Assembly: GCF_963664415.1 (NCBI RefSeq)
Contig: NZ_OY761442.1
Span: 124,001-188,000, forward strand
DNA length: 64,000 nt
Direction: 5' to 3'
Source: an uncultured Desulfobacter sp.
Lineage (GTDB): Bacteria; Desulfobacterota; Desulfobacteria; Desulfobacterales; Desulfobacteraceae
The notes beneath the pieces are model-generated. The model saw only the letters and a list, made by a program, of their open reading frames with translations, did no database searches and had not been told where the DNA came from. Positions within the stretch are counted from its first letter, which is position 1. Each line of letters begins with the position of its first letter. Shown here piece by piece: positions 17,548 to 25,921 of the stretch. A program made the position numbers and the translations under genes.

Positions 17548-18651
17548 ATGACGATTCGATTAAAGACTTTATTTTCCTCTTTAATGATATTGGCTCTGGG
17601 GCTGGGATATACGGATATCTATTTTCCTGTGGATGATTTGAGTTTTGAGCGCCTGCACATATTTTTATTTAATTTGTGTTCCGGCGGTACGATTCTTTTG
17701 TATTACACTGAACGGCAGATCAAAGTATCCAACCGTGTGAAGTTGTTTTTTGTGCTTTCCTTGGTCTATGCATTTAGTGCATTTCTCAAGTGGTATCCGC
17801 TGACCTTAGCTGTCTCTGTGGTACTCTGGGCGTTGGTGGAAAAAATACGCATCAACAAATTTTCAATTGTGCCTTATCAATTTTTTCTTCCCGGGGTGTC
17901 GGTGTCTGAAAAATTTCATCAGGCCTCTCTATGGTGCCTGTCCATCGGCATTGCCATGGCGTCTGTAGTGATCATCAACAACGAATATACCCATTGGGTG
18001 CATATGGAGAAATTGACCCTGGATACCTTTTTTCTAGGGTATTCATTTCCCTTGTCTCTGGTTACCCTCTCTCTTGTTTTTAATATGTTAAAAAAAATCG
18101 AAGGGCCCAAAAGCAAATCTATCATGGAATTATGCTTCTGGACCATCACGGTGGGGGTGATCGTATTTTTTATTTTCATTTTATTTGGAAAATTTTTGCC
18201 CCAGATTTTTGTGACCGCAGCATTGTTCACAGCCGTGGTCATGGTTTTCATGCTCTATTACACGTTTGCGGACAGCATGCAGCAAAAAAAATTTTTAACC
18301 TCCGGCATTGGATTTCTCATTGTTACGGCAGTGACGGGCATTGCCTATATCTGTTTACAGATGCAGGATGGATATGATCCGTTGAAAACCAAGTGGCTGC
18401 TTCACATCCATGTTTTTGCCTCCCTTTACGGCTGGAACTTGTGCGGTCTGGCAGTGATCTGCCGGTTTGACGATTTTCCCATTAGGCTTCACTCAACCAC
18501 TGTGATCATGGTACACTGGGTTACAGCATTGGTGTTGGCCCCCCTGGGTGTTTTTCAGGGATGGTTTGCGATACTGGCCATTGCCGGTTATGCGTTTATT
18601 ACCTTGACCCTGTTTTTTTCAGGAAACGGACAAATTAGTTATGACCAGTAA
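17548..18651 (+). CDS. Multi-spanning membrane protein, unknown function
   Basis: Not recognised. The 367-residue product has about ten hydrophobic spans beginning at the N-terminus. Several histidines lie near the ends of late spans (WLLHIHVFASLYGWN, VIMVHWVTALVLAP), which could be metal or haem ligands as in haem-copper-oxidase-like membrane proteins; that is only a suggestion. It starts directly after the TIGR01777 gene and overlaps the DHH gene by 11 bases, so the three genes form an operon. Confidence 0.7.
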   Translation: MTIRLKTLFSSLMILALGLGYTDIYFPVDDLSFERLHIFLFNLCSGGTILLYYTERQIKVSNRVKLFFVLSLVYAFSAFLKWYPLTLAVSVVLWALVEKIRINKFSIVPYQFFLPGVSVSEKFHQASLWCLSIGIAMASVVIINNEYTHWVHMEKLTLDTFFLGYSFPLSLVTLSLVFNMLKKIEGPKSKSIMELCFWTITVGVIVFFIFILFGKFLPQIFVTAALFTAVVMVFMLYYTFADSMQQKKFLTSGIGFLIVTAVTGIAYICLQMQDGYDPLKTKWLLHIHVFASLYGWNLCGLAVICRFDDFPIRLHSTTVIMVHWVTALVLAPLGVFQGWFAILAIAGYAFITLTLFFSGNGQISYDQ

Positions 18652-19633
18652 CCGGGAAAAAGTTAAACAATTTCTGTCCCATTTTTCAGGAACCTCCAAG
18701 GTGCTTGTAATAATCAATGCGGACCCTGATGCCATTGCATCTGCCATGGCTGTAAAACGCATTTTATGGCGCAGGGTCAGTGAGGTTGTGATTACCTATT
18801 TTAATAAAATCACCCGGCCGGACAATCTGGCCATGATTGAGTATACCGAAGCCGGCATCGTTCCCTTATCTGATGTGGATAAATCTTTGTTTAGTAAATT
18901 TGTAGTGGTTGATTCCCAGCCCGACCACAATGAGAATTTTTCAGGTATCGAATATGATGCCATCATTGATCACCATCCATTATCCTGTACTGATGGTGCT
19001 TTTGTGGATATCCGGCCCGATTACGGGGCCTGTTCCACCATGTTTACCGAATATATGCGCAGTCTGAATGTAAAACCCTCTGCAAAACTTGCCTCCGCCT
19101 TGATGCTGGGGATAAAAACGGATACAGCCAATTTTACCCGCCAGGCCTCCTCCAGGGATATCAGAGCTTTTCAGTTTTTGTACAAATATGCGAATATGAA
19201 TATTGTCACCAAGGTTGAGCGGGCCTATATGACGGAATCCGATTTGGATTTTTTAGGAAACGCTATAAAAAAAAGAACCATACGGGACAACCGGGCTTTT
19301 TATCATGCCGGAATCATTTCCAAGCCCGACGAACTGGTGGTGGCTGCTGATTTTTTTCTCTCCATTGCCGGGGTGAACTGGAGCGTGGTATCCGGCGTGG
19401 TGGATAAAAAATTGATTGTAATCCTTCGTAATGATGGCCTGCGCAAAGGCGCGGGAAAGACAGCCCAGGAGGCATTTTCCAAATTCGGATCTGCCGGTGG
19501 ACATAAAACCATGGCCCGGGCTGAACTGGATATTTCCCTGATCCGCAAGGAGATCAATCGGGTAAACCAAAAGGCACTGACCCAATGGGTGGTTGAACGG
19601 ATCACCCAGACCGCAGGAAAAAAGATCGAATAA
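18641..19633 (+). CDS. DHH/DHHA1 phosphoesterase (NrnA-like)
   Basis: A 330-residue protein with the DHH-family motifs: NADPDAIASAMA (motif I), VVDSQPDHN (motif II), IDHHPL (the DHH motif) and the DHHA1 glycine-rich GSAGGHKTMARAEL. Relatives hydrolyse short oligoribonucleotides, pAp or cyclic-dinucleotide products. The DHH motif is intact, so it is probably an active Mn-dependent hydrolase. Last gene of the 16.1-19.6 kb operon. Confidence 0.88.
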   Translation: MTSNREKVKQFLSHFSGTSKVLVIINADPDAIASAMAVKRILWRRVSEVVITYFNKITRPDNLAMIEYTEAGIVPLSDVDKSLFSKFVVVDSQPDHNENFSGIEYDAIIDHHPLSCTDGAFVDIRPDYGACSTMFTEYMRSLNVKPSAKLASALMLGIKTDTANFTRQASSRDIRAFQFLYKYANMNIVTKVERAYMTESDLDFLGNAIKKRTIRDNRAFYHAGIISKPDELVVAADFFLSIAGVNWSVVSGVVDKKLIVILRNDGLRKGAGKTAQEAFSKFGSAGGHKTMARAELDISLIRKEINRVNQKALTQWVVERITQTAGKKIE

Positions 19634-19722
19634 CGGCCAGTTATTGACACTCTCATGTAAATTAGAATCAGCGTTGAATTTGATTGCTCTGTTCCCGGCC
19701 CCAAACAGGTCCGGGAAGGGTG

Positions 19723-19944
19723 TTACCCGTTTTTTCTAAATTCGCCTTTGGGTTCACCGCATACAGGGCAGTTCCAGTTTTCAGGAAGATCTTCAAAGGC
19801 TGTGCCGGGGGCAATGCCCCTGTCTGGATCGCCTTGAGCCGGGTCATACACATAGTCACATGGGCGGGATCCTCCCGGGCTTCCATCACATCCCGGCGCA
19901 TCGTCATATATATAGCCGTTGGGGCCGCATTCATATTTATCCAT
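19723..19944 (-). CDS. Rubredoxin-like protein with an insertion in the first metal knuckle
   Basis: The C-terminal two thirds are an ordinary rubredoxin (DYVYDPAQGDPDRGIAPGTAFEDLP, split here as DYVYDPAQGDP and GIAPGTAFEDLP, then CPVCG). The first knuckle is abnormal: C6-G-P-N9 replaces the expected CxxC, and about 20 extra residues follow, containing C19 and ending in C29 before D-Y-V-Y. The iron site could use C6 or C19 with C29, C59 and C62. The start at 19944 (MDKYEC) matches the neighbouring rubredoxin. An inverted repeat (TTCCCGG / CCGGGAA) lies after the stop. Fourth gene after cydAB, separated from the third by a terminator-like hairpin. Confidence 0.82.
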   Translation of the reverse strand: MDKYECGPNGYIYDDAPGCDGSPGGSRPCDYVYDPAQGDPDRGIAPGTAFEDLPENWNCPVCGEPKGEFRKNG

Positions 19945-19961
19945 ATTCTTTCCTTTTAAGA

Positions 19962-20000
19962 ACAAAAACGCCGGTTGGCAATAAATTGCAACCGGCGTTG
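19962..20000 (-). terminator. Terminator between the two rubredoxin genes (minus strand)
   Basis: Read on the minus strand, AACGCCGGTTGC and GCCAACCGGCGTT pair, followed by TTTGTT. It could reduce expression of the last rubredoxin gene relative to cydAB. Confidence 0.7.
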
Positions 20001-20061
20001 AATGATTTACGCAATGTCCGGACGTGTTTAAGATTTAAAACACTCCGGGGCAGGGCGTTAA

Positions 20062-20220
20062 CTATTCTTTTTCAAATTCATCTTTGGCTGCGCCACACAC
20101 GGGACAGACCCAATCTTCAGGAAGATCTTCAAACGCTGTGCCGGGATCAATCCCACCGTCCGCATCGCCTTCTGCCGGGTCATACACATAACCACAGGGT
20201 CCGCATACATATTTGTCCAT
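20062..20220 (-). CDS. Rubredoxin (canonical)
   Basis: A 52-residue rubredoxin with both iron-binding knuckles, CGPCGYVYDP (residues 6-15) and CPVCG, plus the family core GIDPGTAFEDLPEDW. Rubredoxin transfers single electrons, often to rubrerythrins, desulfoferrodoxin or oxygen-reducing enzymes. GGAGAAAAAA precedes the start at 20220. The gene follows cydB by 81 bases on the same strand and probably belongs to the cyd transcript. Confidence 0.93.
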   Translation of the reverse strand: MDKYVCGPCGYVYDPAEGDADGGIDPGTAFEDLPEDWVCPVCGAAKDEFEKE

Positions 20221-20301
20221 ATTTTTTTCTCCTTATTTACCTTTGTCGGTTTATAAATACAAGCTTAATCCAATATTAAACCTGCAAAATGGGTATTATA
20301 C

Positions 20302-21330
20302 TTAATATGCCTCGTCCATGCCCAGATCTTCGTCAGAAACAGGGTCCTTGAACAAATAATAGGACCAGGTCTGATATGCAATTACGAGGGGAATAAAAAT
20401 TGCCACCACGCCGAGCATGATCTTAAGGGTAAGAGGGCTTGAAGATGCATTAAATGCAGTCAGGCTCCAGGTCGGGTCCATATTGGAAGGAAACAATGTC
20501 GGAAACAGACCACAGACGCCGAAAAAAGTGCATCCCATAATGGTCAGGGCCGATGCAAACCAGGCGCTGAACCAAGCCTTTTGGGCAGTAAAGTACCGGG
20601 CGGAAAGCAATGCTGCCACAGCCACAAAAATTACTAAGAACAGGGCCGGTGACTTGATGTAATTGGCATAGAGGTTCGTGGCAAAATATGAGGCGATGAG
20701 AAAAATTACGGCCACAGGCACAAGTACCATCCATATTTTGGCCGCAATTGTTGCAAAGCGTTCCTGAAGTTCTCCTGTAGCCTTGATGGTCATCCAGTTG
20801 GCCCCATGAAGCATGAACAACAGGACAAACAATACGCCGCCTAAAAGGCCGTAGGGATTGAGCAGCTTTAAGGTGTTGCCGTGGTAAAGTCCCTGGTCGT
20901 CAAAGGGAATGCCTGCAAAAATATTGGCAAATGCCACCCCGAACAAGAGCGCCGGGAAAAAAGAGCCAAGAAAAATAAGGGTGTCCCATATTTTTTTCCA
21001 AATCGGACTGTCAATTTTACCCCTGAAATGAAGGGCAACGCCTCTGAAAATCAATGCAAATAAGATGAGCAGCAGCGGGGTATAAAGGGATGAAAACATT
21101 GTGGCATAAACTTTGGGGAATGCGGCAAAGGTGACGCCGCCAGCCGTAATCAACCACACTTCATTTCCGTCCCATAAAGGCCCTTTGGCATTAAGCATTA
21201 CCCGTTTGTCCCGGTCGGTTTTGCCGGCAAAGGGATAGAGAATGCCGATTCCGAAATCAAATCCGTCGGTCAGAAAAAAAATCGCCCAAAGAAGTCCCCA
21301 TAGAAAAAACCATATTGTTTGAAGATCCAT
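20302..21330 (-). CDS. cydB: Cytochrome bd ubiquinol oxidase subunit II
   Basis: A 342-residue membrane protein opening with LQTIWFFLWGLLWAIFFLTDGFDFGIG, the classical start of CydB, followed by GPLWDGNEVWLITAGGVTFAAFP. About eight to nine spans are visible. CydB structurally supports CydA; the complex reduces oxygen to water at the membrane with quinol and protects anaerobes from oxygen. It begins 14 bases after cydA. Confidence 0.95.
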   Translation of the reverse strand: MDLQTIWFFLWGLLWAIFFLTDGFDFGIGILYPFAGKTDRDKRVMLNAKGPLWDGNEVWLITAGGVTFAAFPKVYATMFSSLYTPLLLILFALIFRGVALHFRGKIDSPIWKKIWDTLIFLGSFFPALLFGVAFANIFAGIPFDDQGLYHGNTLKLLNPYGLLGGVLFVLLFMLHGANWMTIKATGELQERFATIAAKIWMVLVPVAVIFLIASYFATNLYANYIKSPALFLVIFVAVAALLSARYFTAQKAWFSAWFASALTIMGCTFFGVCGLFPTLFPSNMDPTWSLTAFNASSSPLTLKIMLGVVAIFIPLVIAYQTWSYYLFKDPVSDEDLGMDEAY

Positions 21331-21344
21331 TTATTCTATCCTCC

Positions 21345-22655
21345 TTATGCTGTAGCGGCCTCAGGGCCTTCTTTAACGGATTTGGCAATCAGGTAGAAGC
21401 CCACAGCCCCAAGCAGGCCGTAGACCAGGATGAAAGCCGTAAGTGAAACCATTACCTGGGTGCCTGCAATGGGGGAAGCCGCATCTGCTGTGCGCATCAG
21501 ATTGTAAACAATCCATGGCTGGCGTCCCACTTCAGAAACTACCCATCCCATTTCCATGGCGATATATGGCAAAGGAATGGCTAACATCATGATTCTCAGA
21601 AAATTGCGGCTCTCCAGCAGTTTGTCGCGCCGGAACCAGCCGTATATCATCAGAAGAATAAACAGGGTACCAAGTCCTACCATGGTTCTAAAGCCGACAA
21701 ATGTCGGCAGCACTGGCGGACGATCCTCTTTGGGAATGTCTCGTAAACCGACAACCTCTGCATTAAAATCATGAAATCCAAGGAAACTTAATATGCCCGG
21801 AATAGAGCCGATTTCGATTTTGTTTTTTTCCTGTGTCTCATCGGGAATGGCAAACAAGACAATGGGGGCCTGGGCAGTGGTTTCCCAGTGGGATTCCATG
21901 GCTGCCAGTTTGGCCGGCTGGGTTTTGGATACATTAACGCCGTGCATATCTCCGGTCAAACCTAGTACCAGCGAGCTGACAAGGCCTACAACCAGGGCAA
22001 TTCTGAAAGATTTTAAAAATACTTCAGTATGCTGTTTTTTCAGCAGGTGGTAGGCAGAGATGCCCATAACAAAAAAGGAACCCAAAAGCAGGGATGCCGG
22101 TACCACATGAATGATTTCCAAAATTCCGTGCTTGTTGGTAATGACAGCCAGAAAATCGGTGAGTTCGGCACGCCCGTTTCTGATATCATATCCTACGGGA
22201 TGCTGCATGAATCCATTGGCAATTAGAATCCAGACAGCACTGAAATTCCCGGCCAATGCCACCAACCACATAACAATGGCATGGGCTTTGGCTGAAATTT
22301 TTTTCCAGCCAAAAATCCAGACGCCGATGAAGGTGGACTCAAGGAAAAATGCCGCCGATGCCTCAATGGCCAGAATGGAACCAAATACATCCCCCACATA
22401 CTCGCTGTACCGGGACCAGTTGGTGCCGAACTGAAACTCCAGCGTGATGCCGGTGACAACGCCCAAGGCAAAGTTAATCAAAAATAATTTGCCCCAGAAT
22501 TTTGTCATCCTTAGGTAATTTTTGTCCCCTGACCAGGCATACTTGGTCTCCATGTATGCGATCAAGATAGACAGCCCCAGGGTCAATGGAACAAAAAGAA
22601 AATGGAACATGGTTGCTGCTGCAAACTGCAGTCTGGACAGAAAAACCGGATCCAT
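21345..22655 (-). CDS. cydA: Cytochrome bd ubiquinol oxidase subunit I
   Basis: The haem-bearing subunit. It starts LSRLQFAAATMFHFLFVPLTLGL with the haem ligand histidine, and contains the quinol-loop region and the conserved GRQPWIVYNLMRTADA block. At 436 residues it lacks the long Q-loop insertion of E. coli CydA and resembles the short-Q-loop group. AACCTGGAGGAATTT precedes the ATG. First gene of the minus-strand cydA-cydB-rubredoxin-rubredoxin cluster. Confidence 0.95.
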   Translation of the reverse strand: MDPVFLSRLQFAAATMFHFLFVPLTLGLSILIAYMETKYAWSGDKNYLRMTKFWGKLFLINFALGVVTGITLEFQFGTNWSRYSEYVGDVFGSILAIEASAAFFLESTFIGVWIFGWKKISAKAHAIVMWLVALAGNFSAVWILIANGFMQHPVGYDIRNGRAELTDFLAVITNKHGILEIIHVVPASLLLGSFFVMGISAYHLLKKQHTEVFLKSFRIALVVGLVSSLVLGLTGDMHGVNVSKTQPAKLAAMESHWETTAQAPIVLFAIPDETQEKNKIEIGSIPGILSFLGFHDFNAEVVGLRDIPKEDRPPVLPTFVGFRTMVGLGTLFILLMIYGWFRRDKLLESRNFLRIMMLAIPLPYIAMEMGWVVSEVGRQPWIVYNLMRTADAASPIAGTQVMVSLTAFILVYGLLGAVGFYLIAKSVKEGPEAATA

Positions 22656-23253
22656 AAATTCCTCCAGGTTAGAAGTTGATTAAAAAGGTTATTGTAAGGT
22701 TTGTTACATCTAAAATTTTATTTTCCATTGCTTGCTCCTTTAAATTTTAACTTGTCTCTATTCATTATTGCTTATGGCATTGAGCAAGTAACATGCCAGT
22801 TTTCCACTTGTATTGAATTGATATTGAAGATCGGTTTGAATTTTTTTGTCAGCATACCGGAATGTTTTCGGATTTTCAAGTGAAGTCAGAAGGCTTTGAA
22901 AATCATTTTTTTTAGACTGTGATCTATGTTGAACATGCCTGTATTTTAATTGAAACAAAACTGTTTCTGTCGTTTGAGACAATCATGTCATAAAAACGGT
23001 TGTTGCCTGACAGTTGGACTCGTCGGACCAATGGGTCTTTTATCAACTCCTTTGGGGTGATCTGTCCACTTTTATGTATGCTGTAGACGATCAAAGTATT
23101 GGCGCTCAAATTCTATCTTGCCATCTAACTGGCAGTTGGGATATCCTTTAAATGAGTTTATTCCTTCTTACGTAAAACATTAAGATTTAAGAAATCCCCT
23201 GATGTACATCAAATCAGGTTGGCGATACGAAACTAAAAAAAAGGACTATTCGT
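22656..23253. other. Long intergenic region upstream of cydA
   Basis: About 600 bases between divergent transcripts. Two short overlapping minus-strand frames (22924-23109 and 22758-22982) look slightly protein-like but have no ribosome site and no recognised family; they might be remnants of a decayed gene. An FNR/CRP-type palindrome lies at 23199-23212. Confidence 0.45.
23199..23212. promoter_or_regulatory. FNR/DNR-type regulator site (candidate)
   Basis: CTGAT-GTAC-ATCAA matches the FNR-family consensus TTGAT-N4-ATCAA at 9 of 10 defined bases. It is 42 bases upstream of the membrane-protein gene at 23254 and about 540 bases upstream of cydA on the other strand. Confidence 0.45.
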
Positions 23254-23784
23254 ATGTATGAAGATCAAGATGAAATGAAACGGTTAGATGCAGGTTGGAG
23301 AGTTATTCTTATGATTTGGGGCGCAATATTAGCCTCTTTGGGTGTTTATTTAATCATTTGCATTAATGTGGGAAAATTTTTGCAAGTTAACATTGACTCT
23401 GATTTCCCGTTAACAACAGTTAAATATTCCCTGTTTGCAATGGCCTGCGTTACCATTATCGGAGTGCATATTTTTCGAAAGTTTCTATTAACGCCCGGTC
23501 GTTCGGTTGACAATTCAATGCAGATGCCATCAACTCAACATCCTGCGATAGCAAAATATACCATAGCGGTTGTAATTACATCTGCATTATTGGAAAGTAT
23601 TGGAATATATGGGGTCGTGTTGTTTTTTTTGGCAAAGGATGCCCGCTCATTATATCAATTGCTGATTATATCTGCAGCGGCAATGATATATTTTCGTCCA
23701 CGCAAAAAAGAATTAATAGACATGGCAACACAGATAAGAGCGCATCAACGGAAATTAAACGATGCTCAGCATGCCAATCGATGA
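23254..23784 (+). CDS. Small four-span membrane protein, unknown
   Basis: Not recognised. The 176-residue protein has four predicted spans arranged as two hairpins: about residues 17-40, 53-75, 101-125 and 128-148. The third span has the acidic residue E in ALLESIGIYGVVLFFLA, recalling the ion-binding helix of F-type ATPase c subunits, though the rest does not fit a normal c subunit. The C-terminus is basic and helical. The FNR-type site upstream suggests oxygen-dependent control. Confidence 0.65.
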   Translation: MYEDQDEMKRLDAGWRVILMIWGAILASLGVYLIICINVGKFLQVNIDSDFPLTTVKYSLFAMACVTIIGVHIFRKFLLTPGRSVDNSMQMPSTQHPAIAKYTIAVVITSALLESIGIYGVVLFFLAKDARSLYQLLIISAAAMIYFRPRKKELIDMATQIRAHQRKLNDAQHANR

Positions 23785-23869
23785 GTTCAGCAAGTAAAAT
23801 GCCCCTCCGATGACATTGCCGTTGATGCTATTGTTACGAAAAATTATAAAACGGGCCGAATCTTTGGCT

Positions 23870-24073
23870 CTAAACCTTGCCCTCGCCGATCAGACGGGCA
23901 AAATGCTCATAACTGCGGTCATAGGTCTGCTCCGCATCGTTAGGAAATACGCAGGCTGGCAGTTGGCGCATCCTGACATGATACCTGATACATTCGCAGC
24001 ATATACCTTTTCTTGAGCAAGGTTCATAGCTGCAGTTGCACTGTTTAAGATTTTTATCTTGTTTGCATTCCAT
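23870..24073 (-). CDS. DUF6485-type cysteine-rich small protein
   Basis: A 67-residue protein with eight cysteines in the pattern CxCxxxxCxxxGxCCEC followed by RQLPACVFP. It resembles the DUF6485 family of small probable metal-binding proteins in anaerobes; the function is unknown. It starts one base after the stop of the HD-domain gene, in the same operon. Confidence 0.75.
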   Translation of the reverse strand: MECKQDKNLKQCNCSYEPCSRKGICCECIRYHVRMRQLPACVFPNDAEQTYDRSYEHFARLIGEGKV

Positions 24074-24074
24074 G

Positions 24075-24653
24075 TTACACGTCTCCTTTCAACCCGATTT
24101 CGACAGCGACCTCGCGCATTCCCATGATCGTATCCGTAATCAATTCGCCTAATTCAACACCCAACATCTCGGCGCCTTTTTGAATGATTGATCGATCAAC
24201 GCCCATTGCAAATCTTTTGTCTTTCCATTTCTTTTTGACCGATTTAGTTTTTATGTCCATGACACTCTTTGACGGTCTCACCAGCGCCGAAGTTGCCACC
24301 AGCCCTGTAAGTTCGTCAACGGCAAAGAGGACTTTTTCCATGGTGCTTTCAGGTTTAACATCCGTACAAATACCCCATCCATGGCTGACCACGGCACGGA
24401 TTAAATCTGCCGGCCAATCGTTTTTTTTTAAGATTTCTTCGGTTTTTTTGCAGTGCTGATCTGGAAACTGCTCATAATCAAGGTCGTGGATCAAGCCCAC
24501 AACGCCCCATGTCTCTTTATCCGCCCCATGTTTTTCGGCCATGTAACGCATTACGCCTTCAACGGCAAATGCATGCTTGATAAGGCTCTCACTTTTGTTG
24601 TAACGCTTTAGAAGTGCCAAGGCCGCGTCACGTGTCGGTATCTGGCTGCTCAT
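24075..24653 (-). CDS. HD-domain hydrolase
   Basis: A 192-residue metal-dependent phosphohydrolase-type protein. The HD motif is VVGLIHDLDYEQFPDQH, with the upstream His in LIKHAFAVEGVMRYMA and a later ligand in VVSHGWG; DELTGLV follows. Such single-domain HD proteins act on nucleotides or phosphorylated small molecules; the substrate is unknown. GGAGG lies upstream of the ATG at 24653. The cysteine-rich gene follows immediately. Confidence 0.85.
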   Translation of the reverse strand: MSSQIPTRDAALALLKRYNKSESLIKHAFAVEGVMRYMAEKHGADKETWGVVGLIHDLDYEQFPDQHCKKTEEILKKNDWPADLIRAVVSHGWGICTDVKPESTMEKVLFAVDELTGLVATSALVRPSKSVMDIKTKSVKKKWKDKRFAMGVDRSIIQKGAEMLGVELGELITDTIMGMREVAVEIGLKGDV

Positions 24654-24682
24654 CAGGCCTCCTTTTTATTGTAAAGTTTACA

Positions 24683-24769
24683 AGAAACTCTCTGTAAGCC
24701 ACAGAGATGCTCCAATGTTCGTTGCGGGTCGACCCACGTTCAAAGACCAAAGGCGGTCCGTGACCGTTT
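24683..24769 (+). repeat. Two-hairpin intergenic element, copy C1
   Basis: Hairpin I is CTCTGT / ACAGAG within GAAACTCTCTGT. The linker TTCGTTGCGGGT follows, then a divergent hairpin II ending GGTCCGTGACCGTTT. It is separated from copy C2 by only four bases. Confidence 0.6.
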
Positions 24770-24773
24770 ATAT

Positions 24774-24862
24774 GAAAGTCTGGGTAAGCAACCCAGATCT
24801 TTCAAGCTTTGTTGTGGGCTAAGCCTGGCGGTTGATATGTCAGGCCGGCCCATGGCCGTTTT
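24774..24862 (+). repeat. Two-hairpin intergenic element, copy C2
   Basis: The best-formed copy. Hairpin I is CTGGGT / ACCCAG between GAAAGT and TCTTTC. The linker is TTTGTTGTGGGC. Hairpin II is TGGGC-taa-GCCTG / CAGGC-cg-GCCCA, ending ATGGCCGTT. Confidence 0.8.
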
Positions 24863-25105
24863 TATGAATACGGCAAATACTTACCATAACCTTCATTGGC
24901 CTAACAAGTCCCGGCAACCAAAGTTTAAGATCTTCACCGGACCTAACTCCCTAAAATCAAGAGGCTTGAAAAAAGATGTGACCCCAACAGATAGCTTTGC
25001 CGGTTTCGGACAAAATTATGCTGTCTTATTTTTATTCTTGTAATCCTCACCTATAAATGGTTATCCTGCATGGCATGAATCCTCTGTAACTGTTCATATA
25101 TAGAG

Positions 25106-25210
25106 GAAAGTCTACCCCAACGATGGGGTCTATATCGTTCACACAGATTTTATAATTTTGTTGTAGAGTGAGCCTGGTTTTTTGATAGGTCCTGTCAGTT
25201 CATGGCTGTT
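25106..25210 (+). repeat. Two-hairpin intergenic element, copy D
   Basis: GAAAGTCTACCCC pairs with GGGGTCTATATC. The linker TTTTGTTGTAGAG and a weaker hairpin II (AGCCTGG, CCTGTCAG) end in CATGGCTGTTG, 34 bases before the PilZ start codon. Confidence 0.65.
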
Positions 25211-25244
25211 GTATCACTTCACATGTTTGTTTTAGGAAAAACAA

Positions 25245-25730
25245 ATGACCCAATTGAAAATTATATTCGCCCTCATAATTTTTTTGATTTCGATTTTTAT
25301 ATGCGTTCAGTTCCTTAAACTTTACAGACGGTTTAAGCGGGCTTCGGACAATTCCACTGCAAAAAATATTTATATTGTGAAATGCAACGACAATGTGGTG
25401 GACGAAGACTTCTGCCTTGAAGGCCAGACATCCTTCGAAGCACCCGTTCCTCGGCCGGGAGCTTCTTCGCAAGGACAAGAGCGCCGCAGGTGCCCAAGAA
25501 CGGAATTTCAGGGTTTTGTGGATTTTATCAATAAAGGCTCCCTGTATAAAGAACAGGCCCTGGATCTGAGTTATTCCGGCATTTTCATCAAGTCCAAGAC
25601 GCCGGAAAAGTACAAAAAAAACGATTCTATTGTCGTGACCTTTCAAACTGACGAATCAGGTCCCCAGCGTCGAAACGGCCGGATCGTTCGAATCAGTCAC
25701 ACAGGGATAGGCGTTAAGTTTGTCTTCTAA
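25245..25730 (+). CDS. Membrane-anchored PilZ domain protein
   Basis: A 161-residue protein with one N-terminal membrane span (about residues 5-25) and a C-terminal PilZ domain. The c-di-GMP-binding motifs are intact: the arginine cluster RRRCPR (residues ~80-85) and DLSYSG (~106-111). It is expected to bind cyclic di-GMP at the inner membrane. Three copies of the two-hairpin element precede it, and a GGDEF-EAL gene lies 4 kb away, but no direct link is proven. Confidence 0.88.
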   Translation: MTQLKIIFALIIFLISIFICVQFLKLYRRFKRASDNSTAKNIYIVKCNDNVVDEDFCLEGQTSFEAPVPRPGASSQGQERRRCPRTEFQGFVDFINKGSLYKEQALDLSYSGIFIKSKTPEKYKKNDSIVVTFQTDESGPQRRNGRIVRISHTGIGVKFVF

Positions 25731-25921
25731 CATTCATTGTCAGCCCCGCTGGACTTATCTTTCAAGACTATTTCCCGTCGTCTTTTTTATCAGATGATTT
25801 TGTGTTATTTTGACCGTTCTGCATTTTGTCAATGGGATGCGGTTGAATATATTTGGTTTTCGAATGCCAATGTCGGTATCTTTTTTGCTATAAGTTTTTA
25901 ACTTGGCCTGTAAATATTTAT

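Larger units (their letters stand above)
24654..25244. other. Intergenic region with three tandem two-hairpin elements
   Basis: About 590 bases between the divergent HD-domain and PilZ genes, occupied mostly by element copies C1, C2 and D, all pointing toward the PilZ gene. A short open frame at 24837-25043 runs through copy C2 and was not called. Confidence 0.6.

Noticed and set aside
22758..23109. Two overlapping minus-strand frames upstream of cydA
   Set aside because: No start signals and no recognised family; at most a decayed gene, so mentioned only in the region note.
24837..25043. 68-codon open frame between HD and PilZ genes
   Set aside because: It begins inside repeat copy C2 and shows no protein features.
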